Below, in pieces: positions 44,218 to 53,334 of a DNA stretch of 64,000 nucleotides (positions are counted from its first letter, which is position 1; each line of letters opens with the position of its first letter). Position numbers and translations under genes: made by a program. The stretch covers positions 1 to 64,000 of the forward strand of contig CAMHMH010000005.1 in the NCBI GenBank assembly GCA_946186205.1, in the 5' to 3' direction. The notes beneath the pieces are model-generated. The model saw only the letters and a list, made by a program, of their open reading frames with translations, was not told the origin of the DNA and ran no database searches. Source of the DNA: an uncultured Fretibacterium sp. GTDB lineage: Bacteria; Synergistota; Synergistia; Synergistales; Aminobacteriaceae.

Positions 44218-45282
44218 CTAGAATAAGCTGTCTACGTTCTCAGCTGTACCGATGCAGGGAGCATTTCCGATCAAGCAATTGTTATCGCCTACAATGAGGT
44301 TGACTGACTCATATCCCGGTGCTGCTCCTTTTGCTGACAAGTCCGAACCCTGGCCGACAGGAACGCCCGTAAGAATGTTGTACGCTGTGAGGCATGCGAC
44401 ATATCCCGAAAGCGCAGGATCCCACGTTGTAACGCTGTAGATTGCTCCGTCTTTCAGCTCACGCGCATATGATGACGGCACACCGGCGGCAACAATCTTC
44501 ACCTTTCCTTTGAGTCCCATTTCTTCAGCGGCCTGAGCGATTCCGCCTCCGTCTGTTGAGCAGTGGCAGATGAATCCCGCTAAGTTAGGGTTGCTCTTGA
44601 GTATCTGCTTTGCCTGCTCGTAAGCTGTTGTTGTTGATTCCTGAGACTCGCACGTAGGCACTTCGTCATTGAGGAGCTTTAATTCCGGGTATTTCTTCTT
44701 GATGTATTCAGCCTCAAATTTCGCGTACTCCATGTGAGTTATCGATGTCGTGTAGCCAACCATGAGCGCGTATGTTCCTTTTGCGCCTGTAGCTTTTGCG
44801 AGAGCGTCCGCCATTGCCTCGCCGTATTGCGACGTGTTGAAAGCCTCAGTATCATACAGACAGTTGACGAGGTTCGATGCTTCATGGCCGATGACTACGA
44901 TTTTGTGAGCTAATGCAGTTCCGAGTGATTCCTCTAACGCGCTTGAGTCATTCGGCACAACGATTATTGCGTCATAATTCTGTGTGAGAAGTGAGTCGAT
45001 AATCTCAAGCTGTGATGCCGCGTCTGTTGTTGCGGGGAACTGGACTTTTGCGTCAACGCCGAAATCTTTCGCGAATTTGGTTACGCCGACTTCAAGACGT
45101 GAGAACCAGTCCGCGACTCCCTTGACGATTACGGCCATGCGGAACTCTGAAGGGTTTTTCTTTGAGACGAAATCCGCAGGGTTATAGCCGTTCTTGACCT
45201 GATAGCCTTTCGGTAATTCCGCCGCGAATGACACGGAACACAACACTGCAACGATAAGCAACGCCGATAATACTTTTTTCAT
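44218..45282 (-). CDS. Periplasmic sugar-binding protein (LsrB/RhaS-like)
   Basis: The product is 354 residues with signal peptide MKKVLSALLIVAVLCSVSFA. It belongs to the periplasmic-binding-protein type 1 family: VVPNDSSALEESLGTAL, VVIGHEAS and FICHCSTDGGGIAQAAEEMGL. The pattern is nearer to LsrB (autoinducer-2) and rhamnose-binding proteins than to RbsB, in keeping with the twin permeases. ATG 45282 follows CGGAGGT. The ligand is not certain; the adjacent epimerase favours a ketose or rare sugar. Confidence 0.85.
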   Translation of the reverse strand: MKKVLSALLIVAVLCSVSFAAELPKGYQVKNGYNPADFVSKKNPSEFRMAVIVKGVADWFSRLEVGVTKFAKDFGVDAKVQFPATTDAASQLEIIDSLLTQNYDAIIVVPNDSSALEESLGTALAHKIVVIGHEASNLVNCLYDTEAFNTSQYGEAMADALAKATGAKGTYALMVGYTTSITHMEYAKFEAEYIKKKYPELKLLNDEVPTCESQESTTTAYEQAKQILKSNPNLAGFICHCSTDGGGIAQAAEEMGLKGKVKIVAAGVPSSYARELKDGAIYSVTTWDPALSGYVACLTAYNILTGVPVGQGSDLSAKGAAPGYESVNLIVGDNNCLIGNAPCIGTAENVDSLF

Positions 45283-45330
45283 GCTTATACCTCCGATAAA
45301 ATATTTTTGCTTCACGGGAAAATTTATCCC

Positions 45331-46206
45331 TTACAGCCCGAAAACATGACGCACAAACTTCACTGCGCCTTCTGCATCGCGGTCTAAAATTTCTTCCGTC
45401 GCATTCGGAACTAAATCACGCCACACGCGAATCTCTTTTCCGATTGTCCCGCCCGAAAGCACGAACGGTTCCATCACTGCCGCGCCCTGATAATTTATGT
45501 CGCGTAATGCCTGACCCAATGCAGCCCAGTCAATAGTACCTTTTCCGGGGACTCTGCGATTCTGTTCACCCAAATGAAGATGGCACAAATCCGCGCCAGC
45601 ATAACGAACAGCGGCGGCCATGTTGTCTTCCTCAATATTCATGTGGAAAGTGTCGAGCATGATTTTCACGCGGGGGCTTCCTACTGCGTCAATATACTTC
45701 TTGCATTCCTCGCACGTGTTAATCATGTAGCCTTCAAAGCGGTTAAGGACTTCCATCCCTAATGTAACCTCGCAATCCTCTGCGACTTTCGCAAGCTCCT
45801 TCATGTTACGGATTGAGACATCAAGATCGCGTTCCTTGTCCATCGGGAGACTCATATCGAGCGGCCAATAGGAATAGAGTCCGCCTCCGAGAATGTGAAT
45901 GTTCATGACCTTGAGCTTGGGAAGTAACTCCCGGAAGAAAGCCATAGCCCTTTTGACGATTTCGGGATCTGTTGAGCAAATATTCTGCTGCTGCGTAGGG
46001 CCGTAACCTGACGTGAGAATGACTCCGTTGTCCTCGGCGCATTTGCGTAAGTCAAGCATTGCCGACTCTGTCGTGTACTTCTCCATGAACGCGGCGCAGG
46101 AAATTTCGAGGATGTCAAAGCCGAGCCGCTTCACTTTCGGGATGTAGTACTCGTAATCGGATGTCCATTCGTGAGTCCAATACGGCGCATAGATTCCATA
46201 CTTCAT
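45331..46206 (-). CDS. D-psicose (allulose) 3-epimerase family protein
   Basis: The product is 291 residues. Long stretches resemble clostridial D-psicose 3-epimerase: MKYGIYAPYWTHEW, GFDILEIS, YSYWPLDMS, TLGMEVLNRFEGYMINT, MLDTFHMNIEE, NRRVPGKGTIDW and VMEPFV. The four metal ligands of the family are present (Glu in GMEVLNRF, Asp in MLDTFHMN, His in CHLHLGE, Glu in VMEPFV). The family interconverts ketohexoses at C3, for example fructose and psicose, or tagatose and sorbose. ATG 46206 follows AAGGGGGT. It is the first gene of the left operon. Confidence 0.88.
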   Translation of the reverse strand: MKYGIYAPYWTHEWTSDYEYYIPKVKRLGFDILEISCAAFMEKYTTESAMLDLRKCAEDNGVILTSGYGPTQQQNICSTDPEIVKRAMAFFRELLPKLKVMNIHILGGGLYSYWPLDMSLPMDKERDLDVSIRNMKELAKVAEDCEVTLGMEVLNRFEGYMINTCEECKKYIDAVGSPRVKIMLDTFHMNIEEDNMAAAVRYAGADLCHLHLGEQNRRVPGKGTIDWAALGQALRDINYQGAAVMEPFVLSGGTIGKEIRVWRDLVPNATEEILDRDAEGAVKFVRHVFGL

Positions 46207-46354
46207 GGAACAACTTACCCCCTTATGAAATTTTTGTGTTTGGGAAATGAATAATATTGACAAAATTTTTCTGCTAAATTATATTACAGAAACCCAAATA
46301 ATTAAAATATTTCCTCATTGACACGTCATCAAAAACAGAAGGAGGAGTCAAATT
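46207..46354. promoter_or_regulatory. Divergent control region of the rare-sugar locus
   Basis: The 148-bp AT-rich gap separates the two transport operons. It contains the consensus promoter listed separately and an inverted repeat TTTGGG ... CCCAAA flanking that promoter, a candidate operator. No regulator gene lies within the locus. Confidence 0.5.
46257..46285 (+). promoter_or_regulatory. Consensus sigma-70-type promoter for the allose-type operon
   Basis: Perfect TTGACA (46257-46262) and TATATT (46280-46285) are separated by exactly 17 bp, about 70 bp upstream of the ATPase GTG. Confidence 0.75.
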
Positions 46355-47875
46355 GTGGAGCCTTTGATTCGTATGGTCGGCATCACTAAAACTTTTCCCG
46401 GCGTAAAAGCTCTTGACGGAATCAGCTTCGACATTATGCCCGGTGAAGTTCATGTGCTTGTCGGCGAAAATGGCGCGGGCAAATCTACCCTCATGAAAAT
46501 CCTTTCGGGAGTCTATCAGCCTACTTCAGGAAAAATTATCTGCAACGGCCATGAATACACACAGCTTTCAACAAAAACATCTGTTGAGGAAGGCATAGCG
46601 ATTGTGTATCAGGAACTCAGCGTGATAAATGAGCTTTCGATTCTTGAGAATCTTTTTGTCGGAAAGCTCCCGGAGAAAAAATTTCTCGGCATTCCCATTG
46701 TTGACTTCAAAGCGATGGAAGACCGCGCAAGATCCGTCCTTGAACAAGTAGGTATACGCCACAGCCCCGCGACTCTCGTCGGAGATCTCGCAGTCCCGGA
46801 AAAACAGCTCTGTGAAATCGCAAAGGCTCTCGTCTCGGGCGCAAGGGTTATCGTTCTCGATGAGCCTACTACATCATTAACAACGTCTGAGGTTGAAAGA
46901 CTGCACGGACTAATCCGCGAGCTTAAAGCAAAAGGCTGCGGAATAGTTTACATTTCCCACAAGATGAAAGAGCTTAAAGCAATAGGAGACCGAATAACAG
47001 TTCTCAAAGACGGGACATATGTCGGCACTTACCCGGCGGACTCTCTCTCTCTTGATGACATCATAAAACTGATGGTAGGACGTGAAATCAAAGGCACATA
47101 TTTTGCGGACAAAACAGCAGACGAGCTTGTGAAGAATCCCGTTATCTTTGAGGCGAGGAACATAACGCGCTCCGATGGGACATGCAGAAATGTATCGTTT
47201 GAGCTTCACGAGGGGGAAATTCTCGGATTCGCCGGGCTTGTGGGAGCAGGACGCACTGAGACAATGGAGGCCGTTTTCGGTGCAGTCCCAAAAAGCGCGG
47301 GTCAAGTTTTCCTCAGAGGCAAGGAGCTTGACATTCACGAGCCTTACGCAGCAATCAAGCAGGGACTCGGAATGCTCACGGAAGACAGGCGCAAACTTGG
47401 CTTCGCAAAAAATTTCACCTGCAAAGAAAATATTGCTGTTGAGCCGTACATAAAAGAGTCAACAGCAGGAGGACTCGGCGGACTCCTCAATGAGTCAAAA
47501 GAAAACAAATGGGCCTCTGAACAGATTACTGCCCTCAATGTGAAATGCACAGGCCCGGAGCAAATGACAGTAGACCTTTCCGGCGGCAACCAGCAGAAAG
47601 TCATTCTAGGAAAATGGTTAGCGGCTGACAGTGAGATACTCATCTTTGACGAACCCACAAAAGGAATCGACATCGGCAGCAAAAGCGAGATATACATATT
47701 GATGAGACGACTCGCAGAACATGGCCGGGGAGTCCTCATGATTTCGTCAGAGCAGACAGAGTTATTATCAGTTTGCGACCGTATAGCAGTCTTTCACGGC
47801 GGGGAACTCAAAGCGATTCTTGACGGACGGACAGCAACAGAAGAAGAAATTGTGCGAATATCAACGAGCGAATAA
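46355..47875 (+). CDS. ABC sugar transporter ATPase (AlsA/RbsA-like)
   Basis: The product is 506 residues with a GTG start after GGAGGAG. The first domain has Walker A GENGAGKST and LDEPTTSL; the second has a degenerate Walker A-like GAGRTE, signature LSGGNQQKVILGKWL and FDEPTKGID. It heads the right-hand operon with a permease and a binding protein that looks like AlsB, so a D-allose-type system is likely. Confidence 0.93.
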   Translation: MEPLIRMVGITKTFPGVKALDGISFDIMPGEVHVLVGENGAGKSTLMKILSGVYQPTSGKIICNGHEYTQLSTKTSVEEGIAIVYQELSVINELSILENLFVGKLPEKKFLGIPIVDFKAMEDRARSVLEQVGIRHSPATLVGDLAVPEKQLCEIAKALVSGARVIVLDEPTTSLTTSEVERLHGLIRELKAKGCGIVYISHKMKELKAIGDRITVLKDGTYVGTYPADSLSLDDIIKLMVGREIKGTYFADKTADELVKNPVIFEARNITRSDGTCRNVSFELHEGEILGFAGLVGAGRTETMEAVFGAVPKSAGQVFLRGKELDIHEPYAAIKQGLGMLTEDRRKLGFAKNFTCKENIAVEPYIKESTAGGLGGLLNESKENKWASEQITALNVKCTGPEQMTVDLSGGNQQKVILGKWLAADSEILIFDEPTKGIDIGSKSEIYILMRRLAEHGRGVLMISSEQTELLSVCDRIAVFHGGELKAILDGRTATEEEIVRISTSE

Positions 47876-47893
47876 CAGGGAGGATACAAAACA

Positions 47894-48856
47894 ATGAGTG
47901 AGAAAAAAGCGTTTAACTTTGCGGCGTTCTGGCAGAGATTCGGAACAATAAGCATACTTCTATTGCTGCTTGTCATTCTTGCGGTAACAAAACCGACAGC
48001 GGTATTCACATCAACATCAATCCCGCAGATATTACGACAGTCAGCCGTGAATATCCTTCTTGCGCTCGGTGAATTTTTCGCGATATTGCTCGGATATATT
48101 GACCTCTCAATCTCTGCTGCTTGCGGTCTTACTGGTATGTGCTCGGCTCTCCTCATGCGTGCCGGGACTCCTTGGGTCATCGCGTGCATTGCCGGAGTTC
48201 TTTGCGGGACTCTCATCGGCGCGCTTAACGGCTTCATGATCAACAAGACCGGGCTTCATCCCTTCATTATTACGCTTGGTATGCAGACGGTTTACTTTGG
48301 GCTGATGCTCGTTGTGTCAAATTCGTCAAGCGTTTACGGATTCCCGGCGGGCTTCTCGAAATTCATGAACGCTACACTGTGGAATGTCCTTCCTGTCGGT
48401 GCGATAATCGCATTGATTGCGGCGGGGATTCTCTGGTTCGTTACGGCAAAAACGAAAGTCGGCAGGAATCTTTACGCACTCGGAGGCAACCGCGAGGCAG
48501 CTTGGTACTCAGGCATTAACGTTCACCGTCATCAAATGATCGTCTACATGATTTCGGGGACATGCGCGGGACTCGCTGGCATCGTCTTAACAGGAAGACT
48601 CAACGCGGCGGCACCTACAGCAGGAACGGGCTATGAGACATTCGCGATTGCTGCAACGATTATCGGAGGCACGAGCTTCTTCGGCGGAGTCGGGAAAATT
48701 CCGGGAGTTGTCGCAGGAGGACTCATAATCGGAATCATCAACTACGGAATGACCGTGCTTATGATTGACGCTTCAATGCAGAAAGTTGTAATGGGCGCGT
48801 TAATCATCGTGGCAGTAACATTAGATCACCTTGTGTCAGCCTCATCAAGAAAATAG
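47894..48856 (+). CDS. ABC sugar transporter permease (AlsC/RbsC-like)
   Basis: The product is 320 residues, about nine helices. GYIDLSISAACGLTGMCSALLM and GGTSFFGGVGKIPGVVAGGLIIGI are typical of RbsC-family permeases. GGGAGG precedes the ATG, 18 bp after the ATPase stop. This operon has one permease gene, which would form a homodimer, unlike the twin permeases across the divide. Confidence 0.92.
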   Translation: MSEKKAFNFAAFWQRFGTISILLLLLVILAVTKPTAVFTSTSIPQILRQSAVNILLALGEFFAILLGYIDLSISAACGLTGMCSALLMRAGTPWVIACIAGVLCGTLIGALNGFMINKTGLHPFIITLGMQTVYFGLMLVVSNSSSVYGFPAGFSKFMNATLWNVLPVGAIIALIAAGILWFVTAKTKVGRNLYALGGNREAAWYSGINVHRHQMIVYMISGTCAGLAGIVLTGRLNAAAPTAGTGYETFAIAATIIGGTSFFGGVGKIPGVVAGGLIIGIINYGMTVLMIDASMQKVVMGALIIVAVTLDHLVSASSRK

Positions 48857-48913
48857 TAAACCCGAATCGCAATGAGTGATTCAGGCAAATAAATTGTGAA
48901 AGGACTTGTTACA

Positions 48914-49849
48914 ATGAAAAAGTTTCTTGTTGCACTATTAACCCTCTGCCTTGTTGTTTCGTTCGCATCAAACGCAGTCGCCGCGAAGAAATACGCCGTA
49001 ATCCTCAAGACAACAAACTCTGACTTCTGGCGCACAATGCACGACGGAACAGCAAAGTACGCAAAGGACAACGGGCTTGAAGTCGACATGTTCGCGGCAC
49101 AGAGCGATATTGATTACGAGGGACAGCTCGCGATTCTTGAGAACTGCATCAACTCCGGGACTTACGCGGGAATAGCTATAGCACCCTGCAACGGAGTCAA
49201 CCTCATCGCAGGAGTCAAGAAAGCAAACGAGGCCGGAATAACAATCTGGAACATTGACGAGAGATTCGACGAGGGCGAAATGAAACGTCAGGGAGCTGTC
49301 TGCGTAGGGTTCGACTCATCGGACAACATTCAGATCGGGCACATGGGCGGCGAATATCTCGCATCACTCCTCGCGAAGGGCGCGCATGTAGCAGTGATTG
49401 AGGGACTTGCAGGCAACCAGTCATCAGAAGACCGCGCGAAAGGTGCTAAGGCTGCCTTCAATGAAGCAGGTATGAATATTGTTGCGGCTAAGTCGTGCGA
49501 CTGGGACAGGCAGATAGCAATGGACACCGCTATGACGTGGATACAGCAGTTCCCGGATCTCAAAGCTATTTACTGCTGCAATGACGGCATGGCGATGGGA
49601 GCGATTCAGGCTGTTATAGTCGCGGGGAAGCTCGGAGAAATTTACGTTTGCGGGACTGACGGAGACTCTGACGCTATACAGTCGGTGAAGGACGGAAATC
49701 TCACGGGAACAGTTGCGCAGGACTCCGCGAATATCGGCGTTACTGCACTGAAGGGACTCGTCGCGGCTGTTGAGAATCCTTCACAATATCCGGCAAGCTC
49801 ATTCCCTGAGAAGACTCCCGTAAGCGCAATTCTCGTTAAGTCAAAGTAA
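48914..49849 (+). CDS. D-allose-binding-like periplasmic protein
   Basis: The product is 311 residues with signal peptide MKKFLVALLTLCLVVSFASNAVA. Segments YAVILKTTNSDFW, APCNGVNLIAG, WNIDERFDEGEMK, SCDWDRQIAMDTA, AIYCCNDGMAMGAIQAV and VCGTDGDSDAIQSVKDG track E. coli AlsB closely from start to end. AlsB binds D-allose (and ribose-like sugars) for the ABC importer. ATG 48914 follows GAAAGGA; the upstream GTG 48896 is less likely. The allose assignment is based on remembered family patterns. Confidence 0.85.
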   Translation: MKKFLVALLTLCLVVSFASNAVAAKKYAVILKTTNSDFWRTMHDGTAKYAKDNGLEVDMFAAQSDIDYEGQLAILENCINSGTYAGIAIAPCNGVNLIAGVKKANEAGITIWNIDERFDEGEMKRQGAVCVGFDSSDNIQIGHMGGEYLASLLAKGAHVAVIEGLAGNQSSEDRAKGAKAAFNEAGMNIVAAKSCDWDRQIAMDTAMTWIQQFPDLKAIYCCNDGMAMGAIQAVIVAGKLGEIYVCGTDGDSDAIQSVKDGNLTGTVAQDSANIGVTALKGLVAAVENPSQYPASSFPEKTPVSAILVKSK

Positions 49850-49871
49850 ACTGTCAGCACAAAAATATAAT

Positions 49872-49904
49872 CGCTGTCCTTTTTACGGGGCGGCGGTTTT
49901 TTTT
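49872..49904 (+). terminator. Terminator of the allose-type operon
   Basis: CGCTGTCC pairs with GGGCGGCG (G-T pairs included), followed by GTTTTTTTT. Confidence 0.8.
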
Positions 49905-49920
49905 AGGGAGGATATGAATC

Positions 49921-51873
49921 ATGCACTTCATGGAACATATTGCTGTTCAAATAGCACTGCCGGTTATTACGGCCTTTATTTTTGGGTGCCTGATAATGTA
50001 CATGTCAAAGCACCCGCAGAAAGATACAAAGTTCCTGAAACGTCTGTTTATCGGAATGTTCGCTTGCGGAGTCGCCATATACTGCTACTGGCACTGCCAA
50101 AGTCTTGTGCTGGCTTTCAAAGGTGAATTAGAGAACAAGTATCTGGAGAAGACTCTGGAGTGGGTGAAGGATGATTCCGCATGGCTGTATTATGTTCCGT
50201 ACGTAGTCATGAAAGCAGTAATCGATGTAGGAATGATGTTCTACGGGCACGGCAACAGCACTTTGTTTTACAGTCTGCCGATCTCTAAAAATCCTGCATG
50301 GGTTTTCTTCTTCAGCCTTCTTCACCTGGCCGCTTTCGGCATAACAGCAAGCGCGCTCCTGATATATTTCGGAAATGAGCTGCGGAAATGGGCCAGCATA
50401 GTGAAAAACAAAATCTCTAATTTTTCCGATGCGGATCTGATTTTCGGGGTCAATGCAAATTCGCTCGCGCTTGGAAGGAAGCTCTCTGAAATAAAAGGCA
50501 ATATGCTTGTGTACGTCGACAGCATGAGCAAGGACGATTACGAGTCATCAATAAGTAGACTCGGAGGAATCGTATATTCCGACACAGATGCATTGAAGGC
50601 TTCTGAGTCATTCCTGAAACGAATCAGCATTAAGGGGCGCAAAAGAAAACTGAGGCTATTTGCCCTCTCAGATGATTACGACAATAACATTCAGTACGCG
50701 CAGAAGATGCTGAAGAGTCTTGAGGGTCTTCACATACCGTCCGAACAAACAGAGCTGATACTTCTGGGAACGAATGAAAGCAAAGGAATGATCTTTCAGG
50801 CGAGCGGAGAAAGATACGGTTACGGAAATGTCATCGCGTTCGACGAGTACGAAATGACAGCCCGTCTTCTGCTTTGCAAGTACCCTCTTTGCAGCTTCAT
50901 AAATTTTGACGAAAACGGGAAGGCCACAGAAGATGTAGAAGTGCTTATAGGCGGTTTCGGTCGCATCGGTCATGAAGTATTGCGTAAAATTTTTGCTAAC
51001 GGCCGCTTTGAGGGAAGCAAATTGACAATCAAGATATTCGATCCGAAATACGGAGACAAATCAGGGTTCGTAGGATCTCAGTACTATAAAATGTTTGCTA
51101 CTCCCGACGCTGATATAGGCTTTGAACATTACGACATAAGGAGCGGGGATTGCTTCAAGTTCCTTCAGGAGCACGCACAAAAGTTAAAGTACATAGTCAT
51201 ATGCCTTGAGGACAGAGAGACAGCGAGGAATATAGCCCTGCGGATGGTCGACAGGCTTCAGGCTATGGGATGCCCGCAGAATGTTTATACCTGTGACTCA
51301 AAAAGCATAAGGTGCTACTCACATGACTCGGAAAATTGCGAGCCTCTCTCGATATATGACTCGGATTTGCTTTACTCTGAGGAGTTCGACAGGTACGCAA
51401 AAGAACTTCACCATTACTACAGCAAGGGCAATAGCTTGGCTGAAGACTGGACGCAGTGCGGATATTTCCACAGGATGAGCAGCCGAGCAAGCGTCGATTA
51501 CCTGATACCGCTTCTGCAAAAAATCACAGCGGGCACAAACTCATTAACGCCCGAACAAAGAGAGAATCTCGCAAAGTGTGAGCATCTGAGATGGTGCGCG
51601 TTTCACTATACATTCGGGTATGAGCCAATGGAGATTGAAGAATTTGTTGACCGTCTCAAAAAGAAGCAAGCCGGAACGCTCGAACCCGGTGAAACTCCCA
51701 GACAGGACACGAAAGCAAAGAAGCATGTGTGCCTCGTAAGCTGGGATAATCTCGACGATGTTTCACAGGCTGAAAACTCAATCACGCACGGCAATAAAGA
51801 CTACAAACAGAATGACAGGGACAATATTGACGTTATCATGGGACTCATAAAGCCTGCAAATCATAGCTGCTGA
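49921..51873 (+). CDS. Membrane protein with TrkA-N-like Rossmann segment and C-terminal RyR-like domain
   Basis: The product is 650 residues. The N terminus has a helix (IALPVITAFIFGCLIMYM), a second (LFIGMFACGVAIYCYW) and another near residue 130 (VFFFSLLHLAAFGITASALLIYF). A first nucleotide-binding-like region follows (DLIFGVNANSLALGRKL). Residues about 330-450 carry a TrkA-N-like Rossmann pattern (VLIGGFGRIGHEVLRKIF). Residues about 535-640 match the plan of bacterial RyR domains: EHLRWCAFHYTFGY, then KKHVCLVSWDNLDD and a late DRDNID. The combination suggests a membrane sensor or channel regulator gated by a nucleotide-like ligand; that is inference. The gene has its own GGGAGG and is isolated by terminators on both sides. 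Confidence 0.7.
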   Translation: MHFMEHIAVQIALPVITAFIFGCLIMYMSKHPQKDTKFLKRLFIGMFACGVAIYCYWHCQSLVLAFKGELENKYLEKTLEWVKDDSAWLYYVPYVVMKAVIDVGMMFYGHGNSTLFYSLPISKNPAWVFFFSLLHLAAFGITASALLIYFGNELRKWASIVKNKISNFSDADLIFGVNANSLALGRKLSEIKGNMLVYVDSMSKDDYESSISRLGGIVYSDTDALKASESFLKRISIKGRKRKLRLFALSDDYDNNIQYAQKMLKSLEGLHIPSEQTELILLGTNESKGMIFQASGERYGYGNVIAFDEYEMTARLLLCKYPLCSFINFDENGKATEDVEVLIGGFGRIGHEVLRKIFANGRFEGSKLTIKIFDPKYGDKSGFVGSQYYKMFATPDADIGFEHYDIRSGDCFKFLQEHAQKLKYIVICLEDRETARNIALRMVDRLQAMGCPQNVYTCDSKSIRCYSHDSENCEPLSIYDSDLLYSEEFDRYAKELHHYYSKGNSLAEDWTQCGYFHRMSSRASVDYLIPLLQKITAGTNSLTPEQRENLAKCEHLRWCAFHYTFGYEPMEIEEFVDRLKKKQAGTLEPGETPRQDTKAKKHVCLVSWDNLDDVSQAENSITHGNKDYKQNDRDNIDVIMGLIKPANHSC

Positions 51874-51930
51874 TTCAGACATAAGCGCACAAAATGCCGC
51901 CGTCCTTCTTGAATCTCAGCAAAAAAAAAA

Positions 51931-51966
51931 TTCCCCCTGCCTGAAAATGACAGAGGGATTTTATTT
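51931..51966. terminator. Bidirectional terminator
   Basis: TCCCCCTG (51932-51939) pairs with CAGAGGGA (51951-51958). An A10 run lies on the left and TTTTATTTT on the right. Confidence 0.75.
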
Positions 51967-51977
51967 TCACCGTTCAA

Positions 51978-53201
51978 TCATGCTAATACGTTCTCTAGTT
52001 TCGCCTCACTGATTCCGTGCTTCTCTGCATATCCCGTAAGTATAAGCGTCAAAGCTCCGTCGCCCGTAACGTTGCAGGCAGTCCCGAATGAATCCTGAAG
52101 CGCGAAAATCGTCAGCATTAACGCAGTCCCGGTTGCGTCAAAACCAAGTACACCCGTAATCAGTCCGAGCGATGCCATGACAGTGCCTCCGGGGACTCCT
52201 GGCGCGCCAATCGCAAAAACTCCCAGCAGCAAGCAGAAGAGAATCATATTGCCGACAGAAGGATATACCCCGTAAAGTATCTTTGACACGGCCATGACGA
52301 AAAATGTCTCAGTCATGACGGAGCCGCAAAGATGAATATTCGCGAACAACGGAATGCCGAAATTCACCATGTCATCACGCAGAGTCGGTTCTGACTTCTT
52401 CGCGCACTCAAGAGCAACAGAGAGAGTCGCCGCGCTCGACATTGTGCCGACTGCTGTCATGTATGCGGGGCCGTAATGCTTCAGAATGCTGAACGGGTTG
52501 CGACCAGAATATGCCCCGGCGATCCCGTAAAGCAATGCGAGCCAGATATAATGCCCGGCCATGACCATCAATATTATCATGACAAACACGGGGAACTGCT
52601 CAGTGATTGAGCCTTCATACGCAAGTCCGCAGAATGTCGTGCCGATGAGCCAGGGCAGAACGGGAATCAACAGCCTTGTTACGATGCTGAGTACTATCTG
52701 CTGGAACTCCTCAAGAAGAGCGATGACCGTTTTGCTTTTGTTCCACGCCGCCGCAAGACCTACAGTGATTGACACGAACAAGGCAGAAATCACCGGCATA
52801 ATCGGGTTAATGTTGAGCTTGAATACGACATCAGGAAGAGCCTTCAGCCCCTCGACTTCTGAAGCAATATTCATGAACGGGAGAATCGTATAGCCTGAGA
52901 ATGTCGCGAAGAACGCCGCGCCTATTGATGAGACGTAAGCAAGAATCAGCGCAAGGATTAACATTCTTGAAGCGTTGCTGCCCATTCGAGTTATTGACGG
53001 TGCTACGAAGCCGATCACGATCAGCGGGACGCAGAAATTTATGAACTGCCCCGTTATGTAGCGCACTGTTACTACGATGTTCATTACCGCGTTGACAAAT
53101 GAACCTTCCGATGAAGCGAGCGCGAGTCCTGCTGCTGTGCCAAGCGCAAGAGCTACTATCAGCTTGAACGGAAGCGAGCTTGTGAAACCTTTGCTGCTCA
53201 T
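51978..53201 (-). CDS. Dicarboxylate/amino acid:cation symporter (DAACS family)
   Basis: The product is 407 residues with about eight helices plus re-entrant segments. Family landmarks are a Ser/Thr-rich loop near residue 255 (VGTMSSAATLSVALECAKK), GAPGVPGGTVMASLG and the helix carrying NVTGDGALTLILTGY (the NxTGD-like substrate and sodium site). The family moves glutamate, aspartate, serine/threonine or C4-dicarboxylates with Na+ or H+. Specificity is not resolved. AGGAGG precedes the ATG. It lies downstream of the glycine reductase operon but has its own promoter-like TATAAT (53241-53246). Confidence 0.9.
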   Translation of the reverse strand: MSSKGFTSSLPFKLIVALALGTAAGLALASSEGSFVNAVMNIVVTVRYITGQFINFCVPLIVIGFVAPSITRMGSNASRMLILALILAYVSSIGAAFFATFSGYTILPFMNIASEVEGLKALPDVVFKLNINPIMPVISALFVSITVGLAAAWNKSKTVIALLEEFQQIVLSIVTRLLIPVLPWLIGTTFCGLAYEGSITEQFPVFVMIILMVMAGHYIWLALLYGIAGAYSGRNPFSILKHYGPAYMTAVGTMSSAATLSVALECAKKSEPTLRDDMVNFGIPLFANIHLCGSVMTETFFVMAVSKILYGVYPSVGNMILFCLLLGVFAIGAPGVPGGTVMASLGLITGVLGFDATGTALMLTIFALQDSFGTACNVTGDGALTLILTGYAEKHGISEAKLENVLA

Positions 53202-53240
53202 GTTGAAACCTCCTGTGAAAATTTTTGTGTGATGAATGAG

Positions 53241-53246
53241 ATTATA
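53241..53246 (-). promoter_or_regulatory. Putative -10 element for the symporter gene
   Basis: The minus strand reads GCGTATAATCTCATTC about 40 bp upstream of the symporter ATG and just beyond the grd terminator. Confidence 0.4.
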
Positions 53247-53271
53247 CGCTAAGTGAAGAATGACGGGTATA

Positions 53272-53310
53272 AAGAAAAATCCCTCCTGCCATTTAGCGAC
53301 AAGAGGGAAA
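53272..53310 (-). terminator. Terminator of the grdX-grdE-grdB operon
   Basis: TCCCTC (53280-53285) pairs with GAGGGA (53303-53308). On the minus strand TTTTTC follows. Confidence 0.7.
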
Positions 53311-53334
53311 AATTTTTGTTGCTCGTAAAGAATC

